In this document: piece after piece, positions 43,901 to 57,547 of the stretch
How the letters are laid out: each line of letters starts with the position of its first letter
Position numbering within the stretch: position 1 is the stretch's first letter
Source of the DNA: Halictus rubicundus
Lineage: Eukaryota > Arthropoda > Insecta > Hymenoptera > Halictidae
Direction of reading: 5' to 3'
NCBI RefSeq assembly: GCF_050948215.1
Contig: NW_027488779.1
Coordinates: 62,001-126,000 of the forward strand
DNA: 64,000 nt
Notes under the pieces: model-generated
The model's database searches: none
What the model was told of the DNA's origin: nothing
The model's input: the letters and a program-made list of their open reading frames with translations, nothing else
Program-made: the position numbers and the translations under genes

Positions 43901-46900
43901 TAAATCCCCTATCCTATCCTCTATCCTACCCTATCCTCTGTCCTATACTATCCTCCATCCTATCCTATCCTCAATCCTATCCTTTCCTGTATCCTATCCA
44001 ATCCTGTATCCTATCCTGTCCTCTATCCTATCCTATGCTCTATCCTATCCTATGCTCTATCCTATCCTATCGTCTATCCTATCCTCTATTCTATCCTCTT
44101 CCTCTATCCTATCCTATCCTCTATCCTATCCTATCCTATATCCTATCCTATCCTCTATCCTATCCTATCCTCTATCCTATCCTATTCTCTATCCTATCCT
44201 ATCCTCTATCCTATCCTATCCTCTATCCTATCAAATCCCCTATCCTATCCTCTATCCTATCCTATCATCCATCCTCTATCCTATCCAATCCTCTATCCTA
44301 TCCTATCGTCTATTCTATCCTCTATCCTATCCTATCCTCTATCCTATCCTATCCACTATCCAATCCTATCCTCTATCCTCTAACCTATCCTATCCTCTAT
44401 CCTATCCTATCCTCTATTCTATCCTATCTTCTATCCTATCTTCTATCCTATCCTATCCTCTATCCTATCCTATGCTCTATCCTATCCTATCGTCTATCCT
44501 ATCCTCTATCCTATCCTATTCCTCTATCCTATCCTATCCTCTATCCTATCCTATCCTATATCCTATCCTATCCTCTATCCTATCCTATCCTCTATCCTAT
44601 CCTATCCTCTATCCTATCCTATCCTCTATCCTATCCTATCCTGTATCCTATCCTATCCTCTATCCTATCCTATCCTCTATCCTATCCTATCCTCTATCCT
44701 ATCCTATCCTCTATCCTATCCTATCCTCTATCCTATCCTATCCTCTATCCTATCCTATCGTCTATCCTATCCTCTGTCCTATCCCATCCTCTATCCTATC
44801 CTATCCACTATCCAATCCTATCCTCTATCCTCTATCCTATCCTATCCTCTATCCTATCCTATCCTCTATTCTATCCTATCTTCTATCCTATCCTACCCTC
44901 TATCCTATCCTATCCTCTATCGTATCCAATCCTCTATCCTATCCTATCGTCTATCCTATCCTCTATCCTATCCTATCCTCTATCCTATCCTATCCTCCAT
45001 CCTATCCTATCCTCAATCCTATCCTTTCCTGTATCCTATCCAATCCTGTATCCTATCCTGTCCTCTATCCTATCCTATCCTCTATCCTATCCTATCCTCT
45101 ATCGTATCCTATCCTGCATCCTATCCTATCCTCTGTCCTATCCTATCCTCTATCCTATAATATCCTCTATCCTATCCTTTCATCTATCCTCTATCCTATC
45201 CTATCCTGTATCCTATCCTATCCTCTATCCTATCCTATCCTCTATCCTATCAAATCCCCTATCCTATCCTGTATCCTATCCTATCCTATCCTGTATCCTA
45301 TCCTATCCTCTATCCTATCCTATCGTCTATCCTATCCTCTATCCTATCCTATCCTCTATCCTATCCTATCCTCCATCCTATCCTATCCTCAATCCTATCC
45401 TTTCCTGTATCCTATCCAATCCTATATCCTATCCTGTCCTCTATCCTATCCTATCCTCTATCCTATCCTATCCTCTATCCTATCCTATCTTCTATCCTAT
45501 CCTATCCTCTATCCTATCAAATCACCTACCCTATTCTCTGTCCTATCCTATCCTCTATCCTATCCTATCCTCTATCCTATCCTATCCTCTATCCTATCCT
45601 ATCCTCTATCCTATCCTATCCTCTATTCTATCCTATCCTCTATCCTATCCTATCCTCTATCCTATCCTATCCTCTATCCTATCCTATCCTCTATCCTATC
45701 CTATCCTCTATCCTCTATCGTATCCTTTCCTCTATCCTCTATCCTCTATCCTATCCTATCCTATCGTCTATCCTATCGTCTATCCTATCCTCTATCCTAT
45801 CCTATCCTATCGTCTATCCTATCCTCTATCCTATCCTCTATCCTCTATCCTATCCTATCCTCCATCCTATCCTATCCTCAATCCTATCCTATCCTCAATC
45901 CTATCGTTTCCTGTATCCTATCCAATCCTGTATCCTATCCTGTCCTCTATCCTATCCTATCCTCTATCCTATCCTATGCTCTATCCTATCCTATCGTCTA
46001 TCCTATCCTCTATCCTATCCTATTCCTCTATCCTAACCTATCCTCTATCCTATCCTATCCTATATCCTATCCTATCCTCTATCCTATCCTATCCTCTATC
46101 CTATCCTATCCTCTATCCTATCCTATCCTCTATCCTATCCTATCCTCTATCCTATCCTATCCTCTATCCTATCCTATCCTCTATCCTATCCTATCCTCTA
46201 TCCTATCCTATCCTCTATCCTATCCTATCCTCTATCCTATCCTATCCTCTATCCTATCCTATCCTCTATCCTATCCTATCCTCTATCCTATCCTATCCTC
46301 TATCCTATCCTATCCTCTATCCTATCCTATCCTCTATCCTATCCTATCCTCTATCCTATCCTATCCTCTATCCTATCCTATCCTCTATCCTATCCTATCC
46401 TCTATCCTATCCTATCCTCTATCCTATCCTATCCTCTATCCTATCCTATCCTCTATCCTATCCTATCCTCTATCCTATCCTATCCTCTATCCTATCCTAT
46501 CCTCTATCCTATCCTATCCTCTATCCTATCAAATCCCCTATCCTATCCTCTATCCTATCCTATCCTGTATCCTATCCAATCCTCTATCCTATCCTCTATC
46601 CTATCCTATCCTCTATACTATCCTATCCTCCATCCTATCCTATCCTGTATCCTATCCTATCCTCTATCCTATCCTATCCTCTATCCTATCCTATCCTCTG
46701 TCCTATCCTATCCTCCATATTATCCTATCCTCTATCCTATCCTATCCTCTATCCTATCCTATCCTCTATCCTATCCTATCCTCTATCCTATCCTATCCTC
46801 TATCCTATCCTATCCTCTATCCTATCCTATCCTCTATCCTATCCTATCCTCTATCCTATCCTATCCTCTATCCTATCCTATCCTCTATCCTATCCTATCC

Positions 46901-47969
46901 TCTATCCTATCCTATCCTCTATCCTATCCTATCCTCTATCCTATCCTATCCTCTATCCTATCCTATCCTCTATGCTATCCTATCCTCTATCCTATCCTAT
47001 CCTCTATCCTATCAAATCCCCTATCCTATCCTCTATCCTATCCTATCCTGTATCCTATCCTATCCTCTATCCTATCCTATCCTATATCCTATCCTATCCT
47101 CTATCCTATCCTATCCTCTATCCTATCCTATCCTCTATCCTATCCTATCCTCTATCCTATCCTATCCTCTATCCTATCCTATCCTGTATCCTATCCTATC
47201 CTCTATCCTATCCTATCCTCTATCCTATCCTATCCTCTATCCTATCCTCTATCCTATCCTATCCTGTATCCTATCCTATCCTCTATCCTATCCTATCCTC
47301 TATCCTATCCTATCCTCTATCCTATCAAATCCCCTATCCTATCCTCTATCCTATCCTATCATCCATCCTCTATCCTATCCAATCCTCTATCCTATCCTAT
47401 CCTCTATCCTATCCTATCCACTATCCAATCCTATCCTCTATCCTCTATCCTATCCTATCCTCCTCTATCCTATCCTATCCTCTATTCTATCCTATCTTCT
47501 ATCCTATCCTATCCTCTATCCTATCCTATGCTCTATCCTATCCTATCGTCTATCCTATCCTCTATCCTATCCTATTCCTCTATCCTATCCTATCCTCTAT
47601 CCTATCCTATCCTATATCCTATCCTATCCTCTATCCTATCCTATCCTCTATCCTATCGTATCCTCTATCCTATCCTATCCTCTATCCTATCCTATCCTGT
47701 ATCCTATCCTATCCTCTATCCTATCCTATCCTCTATCCTATCCTATCCTCTATCCTATCCTATCCTCTATCCTATCCTATCCTCTATCCTATCCTATCCT
47801 CTATCCTATCCTATCCTCTATCCTATCCTATCGTCTATCCTATCCTCTATCCTATCCTATCCTCTATCCTATCCTATCCACTATCCAATCCTATCCTCTA
47901 TCCTCTATCCTATCCTATCCTCTATCCTATCCTATCCTCTATTCTATCCTATCTTCTATCCTATCCTAT
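40940..47969 (+). repeat. 7.0-kb tandem higher-order repeat, copy A
   Basis: From just before CCGCT (40,988) to about 47,970 this segment is repeated immediately downstream. Matching landmarks are CCGCT 40,988/48,018, CAAATC 41,335/48,365, TATAATATCC 41,701/48,731 and GTTTATCC 42,241/49,271 (offset 7,030). After a local indel, TATAA 45,156/52,128, CTTTCC 45,725/52,697, CTAACC 46,033/53,005, ATACTA 46,615/53,587, CATATT 46,716/53,688 and TATGCTATCC 46,971/53,943 follow (offset 6,972). The end of copy A abuts the start of copy B, so this is a head-to-tail duplication. Confidence 0.87.
46071..46529 (+). repeat. Homogeneous run of canonical 17-mers
   Basis: About 27 consecutive units (459 bp) match CCTATCCTATCCTCTAT with no variant that I can see. 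The run is bounded by a CCTATAT unit on the left and a CAAATCC unit on the right. The equivalent run in copy B (about 53,043-53,501) has a single change, CCTGTCC at 53,364. Such a run implies very recent local expansion or homogenisation, in contrast to the variant-rich left half of the window. Confidence 0.88.
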
Positions 47970-50900
47970 CCTCTATCCTCTATCCTATCCTATCCTCTAT
48001 CCTCTATCCTATCCTATCCGCTATCCTATCCTATCGTCTATCCTATCCTCTATCCTATCCTATCCTCTATCCTATCCTATCCTATATCCTATCCTATCCT
48101 CTATCCTATCCTATCCTCTATCCTATCCTATCCTCTATCCTATCCTATCCTATATCCTATCCTATCCTCTATCCTATCCTATCCTCTATCCTATCCTATC
48201 CTCTATCCTATCCTATCCTCTATCCTATCCTATCCTCTATCCTATCCTATCCTGTATCCTATCCTATCCTTTATCCTATCCTATCCTCTATCCTATCCTA
48301 TCCTCTATCCTATCCTATCCTGTATCCTATCCTATCCTCTATCCTATCCTATCCTCTATCCTATCAAATCCCCTATCCTATCCTCTATCCTATCCTATCA
48401 TCTATCCTCTATCCTATCCAATCCTCTATCCTATCCTATCGTCTATCCTATCCTCTATCCTATCCTATCCTCTATCCTATCCTATCCACTATCCAATCCT
48501 ATCCTCTATCCTCTATCCTATCCTATCCTCTATCCTATCCTATCCTCTATTCTATCCTATCTTCTATCCTATCCTATCCTCTATCCTATCCTATGCTCTA
48601 TCCTATCCTATCGTCTATCCTATCCTCTATCCTATCCTATTCCTCTATCCTATCCTATCCTCTATCCTATCCTATCCTATATCCTATCCTATCCTCTATC
48701 CTATCCTATCCTCTATCCTATCCTATCCTCTATAATATCCTATCCTCTATCCTATCCTATCCTCTATCCTATCCTATCCTGTATCCTATCCTATCCTCTA
48801 TCCTATCCTATCCTCTATCCTATCCTATCCTCTATCCTATCCTATCCTGTATCCTATCCTATCCTCTATCCTATCCTATCCTCTATCCTATCAAATCCCC
48901 TATCCTATCCTCTATCCTATCCTATCCTCTATCCTATCGTATCCTCTATCCTATCCCATCTTCTATCCTATCCTATCCTCTATCCTATCAAATCCCCAAC
49001 CCTATCCTCTGTCCTATCCTATCCTCCATCCTATCCTATCCTCTATCGTATCCTATCCTCTATCCTATCCTATCCTCTATCCTCTATCCTATCCTATCCT
49101 CTATCCTCTATCCTATCCTATCCGCTATCCTATCCTATCGTCTATCCTATCCTCTATCCTATCCTATCCTCTATCCTATCCTATCCTCCATCCTATCCTA
49201 TCCTCAATCCTATCCTTTCCTGTATCCTATCCAATCCTGTATCCTATCCTATGCTCTATCCTATCCTATCGTTTATCCTATCCTCTATTATATCCTATTC
49301 CTCTATCCTATCCTATCCTCTATCCTATCCTATCCTATATCCTATCCTATCCTCTATCCTATCCTATCCTCTATCCTATCCTATCCTCTATCCTATCCTA
49401 TCCTCTATCCTATCCTATCCTCTATCCTATCCTATCCTGTATCCTATCCTATCCTGTATCCTATCCTATCCTCTATCCTATCCTATCCTCTATCCTATCC
49501 TATCCTCTATCCTATCCTATCCTGTATCCTATCCTATCCTCTATCCTATCCTATCCTCTATCCTATCAAATCCCCTATCCTATCCTCTATCCTATCCTAT
49601 CATCTATCCTCTATCCTATCCAATCCTCTATCCTATCCTATCGCCTATCCTATCCTCTATCCTATCCTATCCTCTATCCTATCCTATCCACTATCCAATC
49701 CTATCCTCTATCCTCTATCCTATCCTATCCTCTATCCTATCCTATCCTCTACTCTATCCTATCTTCTATCCTATCCTATCCTCTATCCTATCCTATGCTC
49801 TATCCTATCCTATCGTCTATCCTATCCTCTATCCTATCCTATTCCTCTATCCTATCCTATCCTCTATCCTATCCTATCCTATATCCTATCCTATCCTCTA
49901 TCCTATCCTATCCTCTATCCTATCCTATCCTCTATCCTATCCTATCCTCTATCCTATCCTATCCTGTATCCTATCCTATCCTCTATCCTATCCTATCCTC
50001 TATTCTATCCTATCCTCTATCCTATCCTATCCTGTATCCTATCCTATCCTCTATCCTATCCTATCCTCTATCCTATCAAATCCCCTATCCTATCCTGTAT
50101 CCTATCCTATCCTATCCTGTATCCTATCCTATCCTCTATCCTATCCTATCGTCTATCCTATCCTCTATCCTATCCTATCCTCTATCCTATCCTATCCACT
50201 ATCCAATCCTATCCTCTATCCTCTATCCTATCCTATCCTCCATCCTATCCTATCCTCAATCCTATCCTTTCCTGTATCCTATCCAATCCTGTATCCTATC
50301 CTGTCCTCTATCCTATCCTATCCTCTATCCTATCCTATCCTCTATCCTATCCTGCATCCTATCCTATCCTCTGTCCCATCCTATCCTCTATCCTATCCTA
50401 TCCTGTATCCTATCCTATCCTATCCTGTATCCTATCCTATCCTCTATCCTATCCTATCGTCTATCCTATCCTCTATCCTATCCTATCCTCTGTCCTATCC
50501 TATCCTCTATCGTATCCTATCCTCTATCCTATCCTATCCTCTATCCTATCCTATCCTGTATCCTATCCTATCCTCTATCCTATCCTATCCTCTATCCTAT
50601 CCTATCCTCTATCCTATCCTATCTTTTATCCTACCTTATCATCTATCCTATCAAATCCCCTATCCTATCCTCTATCCTATCCTATCCTCTATCCTATCCT
50701 ATCCTCTATCCTATCCTATCCTCTATCCTATCCTATCCTCCATCCTATCCTTTCCTGTATCCTATCCAATCCTGTATCCTATCCTGTCCTCTATCCTATC
50801 CTATCCTCTATCCTATCCTATCCTCTATCCTATCCTATCCTGCATCCTATCCTATCCTCTGTCCTATCCTATCCTCTATCCTATCCTATCCTCTATCCTA

Positions 50901-53900
50901 TCCTATCCTCTATCCTATCCTATCCTCCATCCTATCCTATCCTCAATCCTATCCTTTCCTGTATCCTATCCAATCCTGTATCCTATCCTGTCCTCTATCC
51001 TATCCTATGCTCTATCCTATCCTATGCTCTATCCTATCCTATCGTCTATCCTATCCTCTATCCTATCCTCTTCCTCTATCCTATCCTATCCTCTATCCTA
51101 TCCTATCCTATATCCTATCCTATCCTCTATCCTATCCTATCCTCTATCCTATCCTATCCTCTATCCTATCCTATCCTCTATCCTATCCTATCCTCTATCC
51201 TATCAAATCCCCTATCCTATCCTCTATCCTATCCTATCATCCATCCTCTATCCTATCCAATCCTCTATCCTATCCTATCGTCTATTCTATCCTCTATCCT
51301 ATCCTATCCTCTATCCTATCCTATCCACTATCCAATCCTATCCTCTATCCTCTAACCTATCCTATCCTCTATCCTATCCTATCCTCTATTCTATCCTATC
51401 TTCTATCCTATCTTCTATCCTATCCTATCCTCTATCCTATCCTATGCTCTATCCTATCCTATCGTCTATCCTATCCTCTATCCTATCCTATTCCTCTATC
51501 CTATCCTATCCTCTATCCTATCCTATCCTATATCCTATCCTATCCTCTATCCTATCCTATCCTCTATCCTATCCTATCCTCTATCCTATCCTATCCTCTA
51601 TCCTATCCTATCCTGTATCTTATCCTATCCTCTATCCTATCCTATCCTCTATCCTATCCTATCCTCTATCCTATCCTATCCTCTATCCTATCCTATCCTC
51701 TATCCTATCCTATCCTCTATCCTATCCTATCGTCTATCCTATCCTCTGTCCTATCCCATCCTCTATCCTATCCTATCCACTATCCAATCCTATCCTCTAT
51801 CCTCTATCCTATCCTATCCTCTATCCTATCCTATCCTCTATTCTATCCTATCTTCTATCCTATCCTACCCTCTATCCTATCCTATCCTCTATCGTATCCA
51901 ATCCTCTATCCTATCCTATCGTCTATCCTATCCTCTATCCTATCCTATCCTCTATCCTATCCTATCCTCCATCCTATCCTATCCTCAATCCTATCCTTTC
52001 CTGTATCCTATCCAATCCTGTATCCTATCCTGTCCTCTATCCTATCCTATCCTCTATCCTATCCTATCCTCTATCGTATCCTATCCTGCATCCTATCCTA
52101 TCCTCTGTCCTATCCTATCCTCTATCCTATAATATCCTCTATCCTATCCTATCATCTATCCTCTATCCTATCCTATCCTGTATCCTATCCTATCCTCTAT
52201 CCTATCCTATCCTCTATCCTATCAAATCCCCTATCCTATCCTGTATCCTATCCTATCCTATCCTGTATCCTATCCTATCCTCTATCCTATCCTATCGTCT
52301 ATCCTATCCTCTATCCTATCCTATCCTCTATCCTATCCTATCCTCCATCCTATCCTATCCTCAATCCTATCCTTTCCTGTATCCTATCCAATCCTATATC
52401 CTATCCTGTCCTCTATCCTATCCTATCCTCTATCCTATCCTATCCTCTATCCTATCCTATCTTCTATCCTATCCTATCCTCTATCCTATCAAATCACCTA
52501 CCCTATTCTCTGTCCTATCCTATCCTCTATCCTATCCTATCCTCTATCCTATCCTATCCTCTATCCTATCCTATCCTCTATCCTATCCTATCCTCTATTC
52601 TATCCTATCCTCTATCCTATCCTATCCTCTATCCTATCCTATCCTCTATCCTATCCTATCCTCTATCCTATCCTATCCTCTATCCTCTATCCTATCCTTT
52701 CCTCTATCCTCTATCCTCTATCCTATCCTATCCTATCGTCTATCCTATCGTCTATCCTATCCTCTATCCTATCCTATCCTATCGTCTATCCTATCCTCTA
52801 TCCTATCCTCTATCCTCTATCCTATCCTATCCTCCATCCTATCCTATCCTCAATCCTATCCTATCCTCAATCCTATCGTTTCCTGTATCCTATCCAATCC
52901 TGTATCCTATCCTGTCCTCTATCCTATCCTATCCTCTATCCTATCCTATGCTCTATCCTATCCTATCGTCTATCCTATCCTCTATCCTATCCTATTCCTC
53001 TATCCTAACCTATCCTCTATCCTATCCTATCCTATATCCTATCCTATCCTCTATCCTATCCTATCCTCTATCCTATCCTATCCTCTATCCTATCCTATCC
53101 TCTATCCTATCCTATCCTCTATCCTATCCTATCCTCTATCCTATCCTATCCTCTATCCTATCCTATCCTCTATCCTATCCTATCCTCTATCCTATCCTAT
53201 CCTCTATCCTATCCTATCCTCTATCCTATCCTATCCTCTATCCTATCCTATCCTCTATCCTATCCTATCCTCTATCCTATCCTATCCTCTATCCTATCCT
53301 ATCCTCTATCCTATCCTATCCTCTATCCTATCCTATCCTCTATCCTATCCTATCCTCTATCCTGTCCTATCCTCTATCCTATCCTATCCTCTATCCTATC
53401 CTATCCTCTATCCTATCCTATCCTCTATCCTATCCTATCCTCTATCCTATCCTATCCTCTATCCTATCCTATCCTCTATCCTATCCTATCCTCTATCCTA
53501 TCAAATCCCCTATCCTATCCTCTATCCTATCCTATCCTGTATCCTATCCAATCCTCTATCCTATCCTCTATCCTATCCTATCCTCTATACTATCCTATCC
53601 TCCATCCTATCCTATCCTGTATCCTATCCTATCCTCTATCCTATCCTATCCTCTATCCTATCCTATCCTCTGTCCTATCCTATCCTCCATATTATCCTAT
53701 CCTCTATCCTATCCTATCCTCTATCCTATCCTATCCTCTATCCTATCCTATCCTCTATCCTATCCTATCCTCTATCCTATCCTATCCTCTATCCTATCCT
53801 ATCCTCTATCCTATCCTATCCTCTATCCTATCCTATCCTCTATCCTATCCTATCCTCTATCCTATCCTATCCTCTATCCTATCCTATCCTCTATCCTATC

Positions 53901-54940
53901 CTATCCTCTATCCTATCCTATCCTCTATCCTATCCTATCCTCTATGCTATCCTATCCTCTATCCTATCCTATCCTCTATCCTATCAAATCCCCTATCCTA
54001 TCCTCTATCCTATCCTATCCTGTATCCTATCCTATCCTCTATCCTATCCTATCCTATATCCTATCCTATCCTCTATCCTATCCTATCCTCTATCCTATCC
54101 TATCCTCTATCCTATCCTATCCTCTATCCTATCCTATCCTCTATCCTATCCTATCCTGTATCCTATCCTATCCTCTATCCTATCCTATCCTCTATCCTAT
54201 CCTATCCTCTATCCTATCCTCTATCCTATCCTATCCTGTATCCTATCCTATCCTCTATCCTATCCTATCCTCTATCCTATCCTATCCTCTATCCTATCAA
54301 ATCCCCTATCCTATCCTCTATCCTATCCTATCATCCATCCTCTATCCTATCCAATCCTCTATCCTATCCTATCCTCTATCCTATCCTATCCACTATCCAA
54401 TCCTATCCTCTATCCTCTATCCTATCCTATCCTCTATCCTATCCTATCCTCTATTCTATCCTATCTTCTATCCTATCCTATCCTCTATCCTATCCTATGC
54501 TCTATCCTATCCTATCGTCTATCCTATCCTCTATCCTATCCTATTCCTCTATCCTATCCTATCCTCTATCCTATCCTATCCTATATCCTATCCTATCCTC
54601 TATCCTATCCTATCCTCTATCCTATCGTATCCTCTATCCTATCCTATCCTCTATCCTATCCTATCCTGTATCCTATCCTATCCTCTATCCTATCCTATCC
54701 TCTATCCTATCCTATCCTCTATCCTATCCTATCCTCTATCCTATCCTATCCTCTATCCTATCCTATCCTCTATCCTATCCTATCCTCTATCCTATCCTAT
54801 CGTCTATCCTATCCTCTATCCTATCCTATCCTCTATCCTATCCTATCCACTATCCAATCCCTATCCTATCCTCTATCCTATCCTATCCTCTATTCTATCC
54901 TATCTTCTATCCTATCCTATCCTCTATCCTATCCTATCCT
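47970..54940 (+). repeat. 7.0-kb tandem higher-order repeat, copy B
   Basis: This copy follows copy A directly and keeps the order of every landmark. Differences I can see are few. A 73-bp stretch of copy A (43,878-43,950, containing TATTAAATCC) corresponds to only 15 bp here (50,908-50,922). Copy A has 3 extra bases (TCC) near 47,461. Single-base differences occur, such as ATTCTATCCTCTT against ATCCTATCCTCTT (44,089 and 51,061) and CCTGTCC at 53,364. The copies are therefore near-identical but not artefactually identical. Homology ends near 54,940, where CGTATCCAATCC begins. Confidence 0.87.
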
Positions 54941-57300
54941 CTATCGTATCCAATCCTCTATCCTATCCTATCGTCTATCCTATCCTCTATCCTATCCTAT
55001 CCTCTATCCTATCCTATCCTCCATCCTATCCTATCCTCAATCCTATCCTTTCCTGTATCCTATCCAATCCTGTATCCTATCCTGTCCTCTATCCTATCCT
55101 ATCCTCTATCCTATCCTATCCTCTATCCTATCCTATCCTGCATCCTATCCTATCCTCTGTCCTATCCTATCCTCTATCCTATCCTATCCTCTATCCTATC
55201 CTATCATCTATCCTCTATCCTATCCTATCCTGTATCCTATCCTATCCTCTATCCTATCCTATCCTCTATCCTATCAAATCCCCTATCCTATCCTGTATCC
55301 TATCCTATCCTATCCTGTATCCTATCCTATCCTCTATCCTATCCTATAGTCTATCCTATCCTCTATCCTATCCTATCCTCTATCCTATCCTATCCTCCAT
55401 CCTATCCTATCCTCAATCCTATCCTTTCCTGTATCCTATCCAATCCTATATCCTATCCTGTCCTCTATCCTATCCTATCCTCTATCCTATCCTATCCTCT
55501 ATCCTATCCTATCTTCTATCCTATCCTATCCTCTATCCTATCAAATCACCTACCCTATTCTCTGTCCTATCCTATCCTCTATCCTATCCTATCCTCTATC
55601 CTATCCTATCCTCTATCCTATCCTATCCTCTATCCTATCCTATCCTCAATTCTATCCTATCCTCTATCCTATCCTATCCTCTATCCTATCCTATCCTCTA
55701 TACTATCCTATCCTCTATCCTATCCTATCCTCTATCCTCTATCCTATCCTTTCCTCTATCCTCTATCCTCTATCCTATCCTATCCTATCGTCTATCCTAT
55801 CGTCTATCCTATCCTCTATCCTATCCTATCCTATCGTCTATCCTATCCTCTATCCTATCCTCTATCCTCTATCCTATCCTATCCTCCATCCTATCCTATC
55901 CTCAATCCTATCGTTTCCTGTATCCTATCCAATCCTGTATTCTATCCTGTCCTCTATCCTATCCTATCCTCTATCCTATCCTATGCTCTATCCTATCCTA
56001 TCGTCTATCCTATCCTCTATCCTATCCTATTCCTCTATCCTATCCTATCCTCTATCCTATCCTATCCTATATCCTATCCTATCCTCTATCCTATCCTATC
56101 CTCTATCCTATCCTATCCTCTATCCTATCCTATCCTCTATCCTATCCTATCCTCTATCCTATCCTATCCTCTATCCTATCCTATACTCTATCCAATCCTA
56201 TCCTCTATCCTATCCTATCCTCTATCCTATCCCTATCCTCTATCCTATCCTATCCTCTATCCTATCCTATCCTCTATCCTATCCTATCCTCTATCCTATC
56301 CTATCCTCTATCCTATCCTATCCTCTATCCTATCCTATCCTCTATCCTATCCTATCCTCTATCCTATCCTATCCTCTATCCTATCCTATCCTCTATCCTA
56401 TCCTATCCTCTATCCTATCCTATCCTCTATCCTATCCTATCCTCTATCCTATCCTATCCTCTATCCTATCCTATCCTCTATCCTATCCTATCCTCTATCC
56501 TATCCTATCCTCTATCCTATCCTATCCTCTATCCTATCCTATCCTCTATCCTATCCTATCCTCTATCCTATCCTATCCTCTATCCTATCCTATCCTCTAT
56601 CCTATCCTATCCTCTATCCTATCCTATCCTTTATCCTATCCTATCCTCTATCCTATCCTATCCTCTATCCTATCCTATCCTCTATCCTATCCTATCCTCT
56701 ATCCTATCCTATCCTCTATCCTATCCTATCCTCTATCCTATCCTATCCTCTATCCTATCCTATCCTCTATCCTATCAAATCCCCTATCCTATCCTCTATC
56801 CTATCCTATCCTGTATCCTATCCAATCCTCTATCCTATCCTCTATCCTATCCTATCCTCTATACTATCCTATCCTCCATCCTATCCTATCCTGTATCCTA
56901 TCCTATCCTCTATCCTATCCTATCCTCTATCCTATCCTATCCTCTGTCCTATCCTATCCTCTATATTATCCTATCCTCTATCCTATCCTATCCTCTATCC
57001 TATCCTATCCTCTATCCTATCCTATCCTCTATCCTATCCTATCCTCTATCCTATCCTATCCTCTATCCTATCCTATCCTCTATCCTATCCTATCCTCTAT
57101 CCTATCCTATCCTCTATCCTATCCTATCCTCTATCCTATCCTATCCTCTATCCTATCCTATCCTCTATCCTATCCTATCCTCTATCCTATCCTATCCTCT
57201 ATCCTATCCTATCCTCTATCCTATCCTATCCTCTATCCTATCCTATCCTCTATCCTATCCTATCCTCTATCCTATCCTATCCTCTATGCTATCCTATCCT
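54941..57300 (+). repeat. Partial, rearranged third copy of the 7-kb repeat
   Basis: Landmarks of copy B between 51.89 and 53.95 kb recur here. CGTATCCA (51,893/54,945), CTGCA (52,086/55,138) and CTTTCC (52,697/55,749) match at offset 3,052; one 17-bp loss makes it 3,035 (CGTTTCC 52,877/55,912; ATGCTC 52,948/55,983). An inserted run of canonical units then lengthens it to 3,274 (ATACTA 53,587/56,861; ATATTA 53,689/56,963). The first ~3.9 kb of copy B is missing. The segment also contains two one-base register slips (CCCTATCC at 54,859 just upstream and at 56,231). Confidence 0.8.
56232..56775 (+). repeat. Longest homogeneous run of canonical 17-mers
   Basis: About 32 consecutive units (544 bp, a multiple of 17) match the consensus except for one CCTTTAT near 56,631. 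The run begins at a one-base insertion (CCCTATCC at 56,231) and ends at a CAAATCC unit. A second near-perfect run lies at about 56,967-57,284. The run is longer here than its relatives near 46.1 and 53.0 kb, so the copy number of the plain unit changed independently of the HOR. Confidence 0.88.
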
Positions 57301-57547
57301 CTATCCTATCCTATCCTCTATCCTATCAAATCCCCTATCCTATCCTCTATCATATCCTATCCTGTATCCTATCCAATCCTCTATCCTATCCTCTATCCTA
57401 TCCTATCCTCTATCCTATCCTATCCTCCATCCTATCCTATCCTGTATCCTATCCTATCCTCTATCCTATCCTATCCTATCCTCTATCCTATCCTATCCTC
57501 TGTCCTATCCTATCCTCTAACCTATCCTATCCTCTATCCTATCCTCT

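Noticed and set aside
40940..54940. The 7-kb tandem copies as a pure assembly artefact
   Set aside because: The copies differ by a 58-bp net indel, a 3-bp indel and scattered substitutions, which argues for two real loci. Only reads spanning both copies could settle it.
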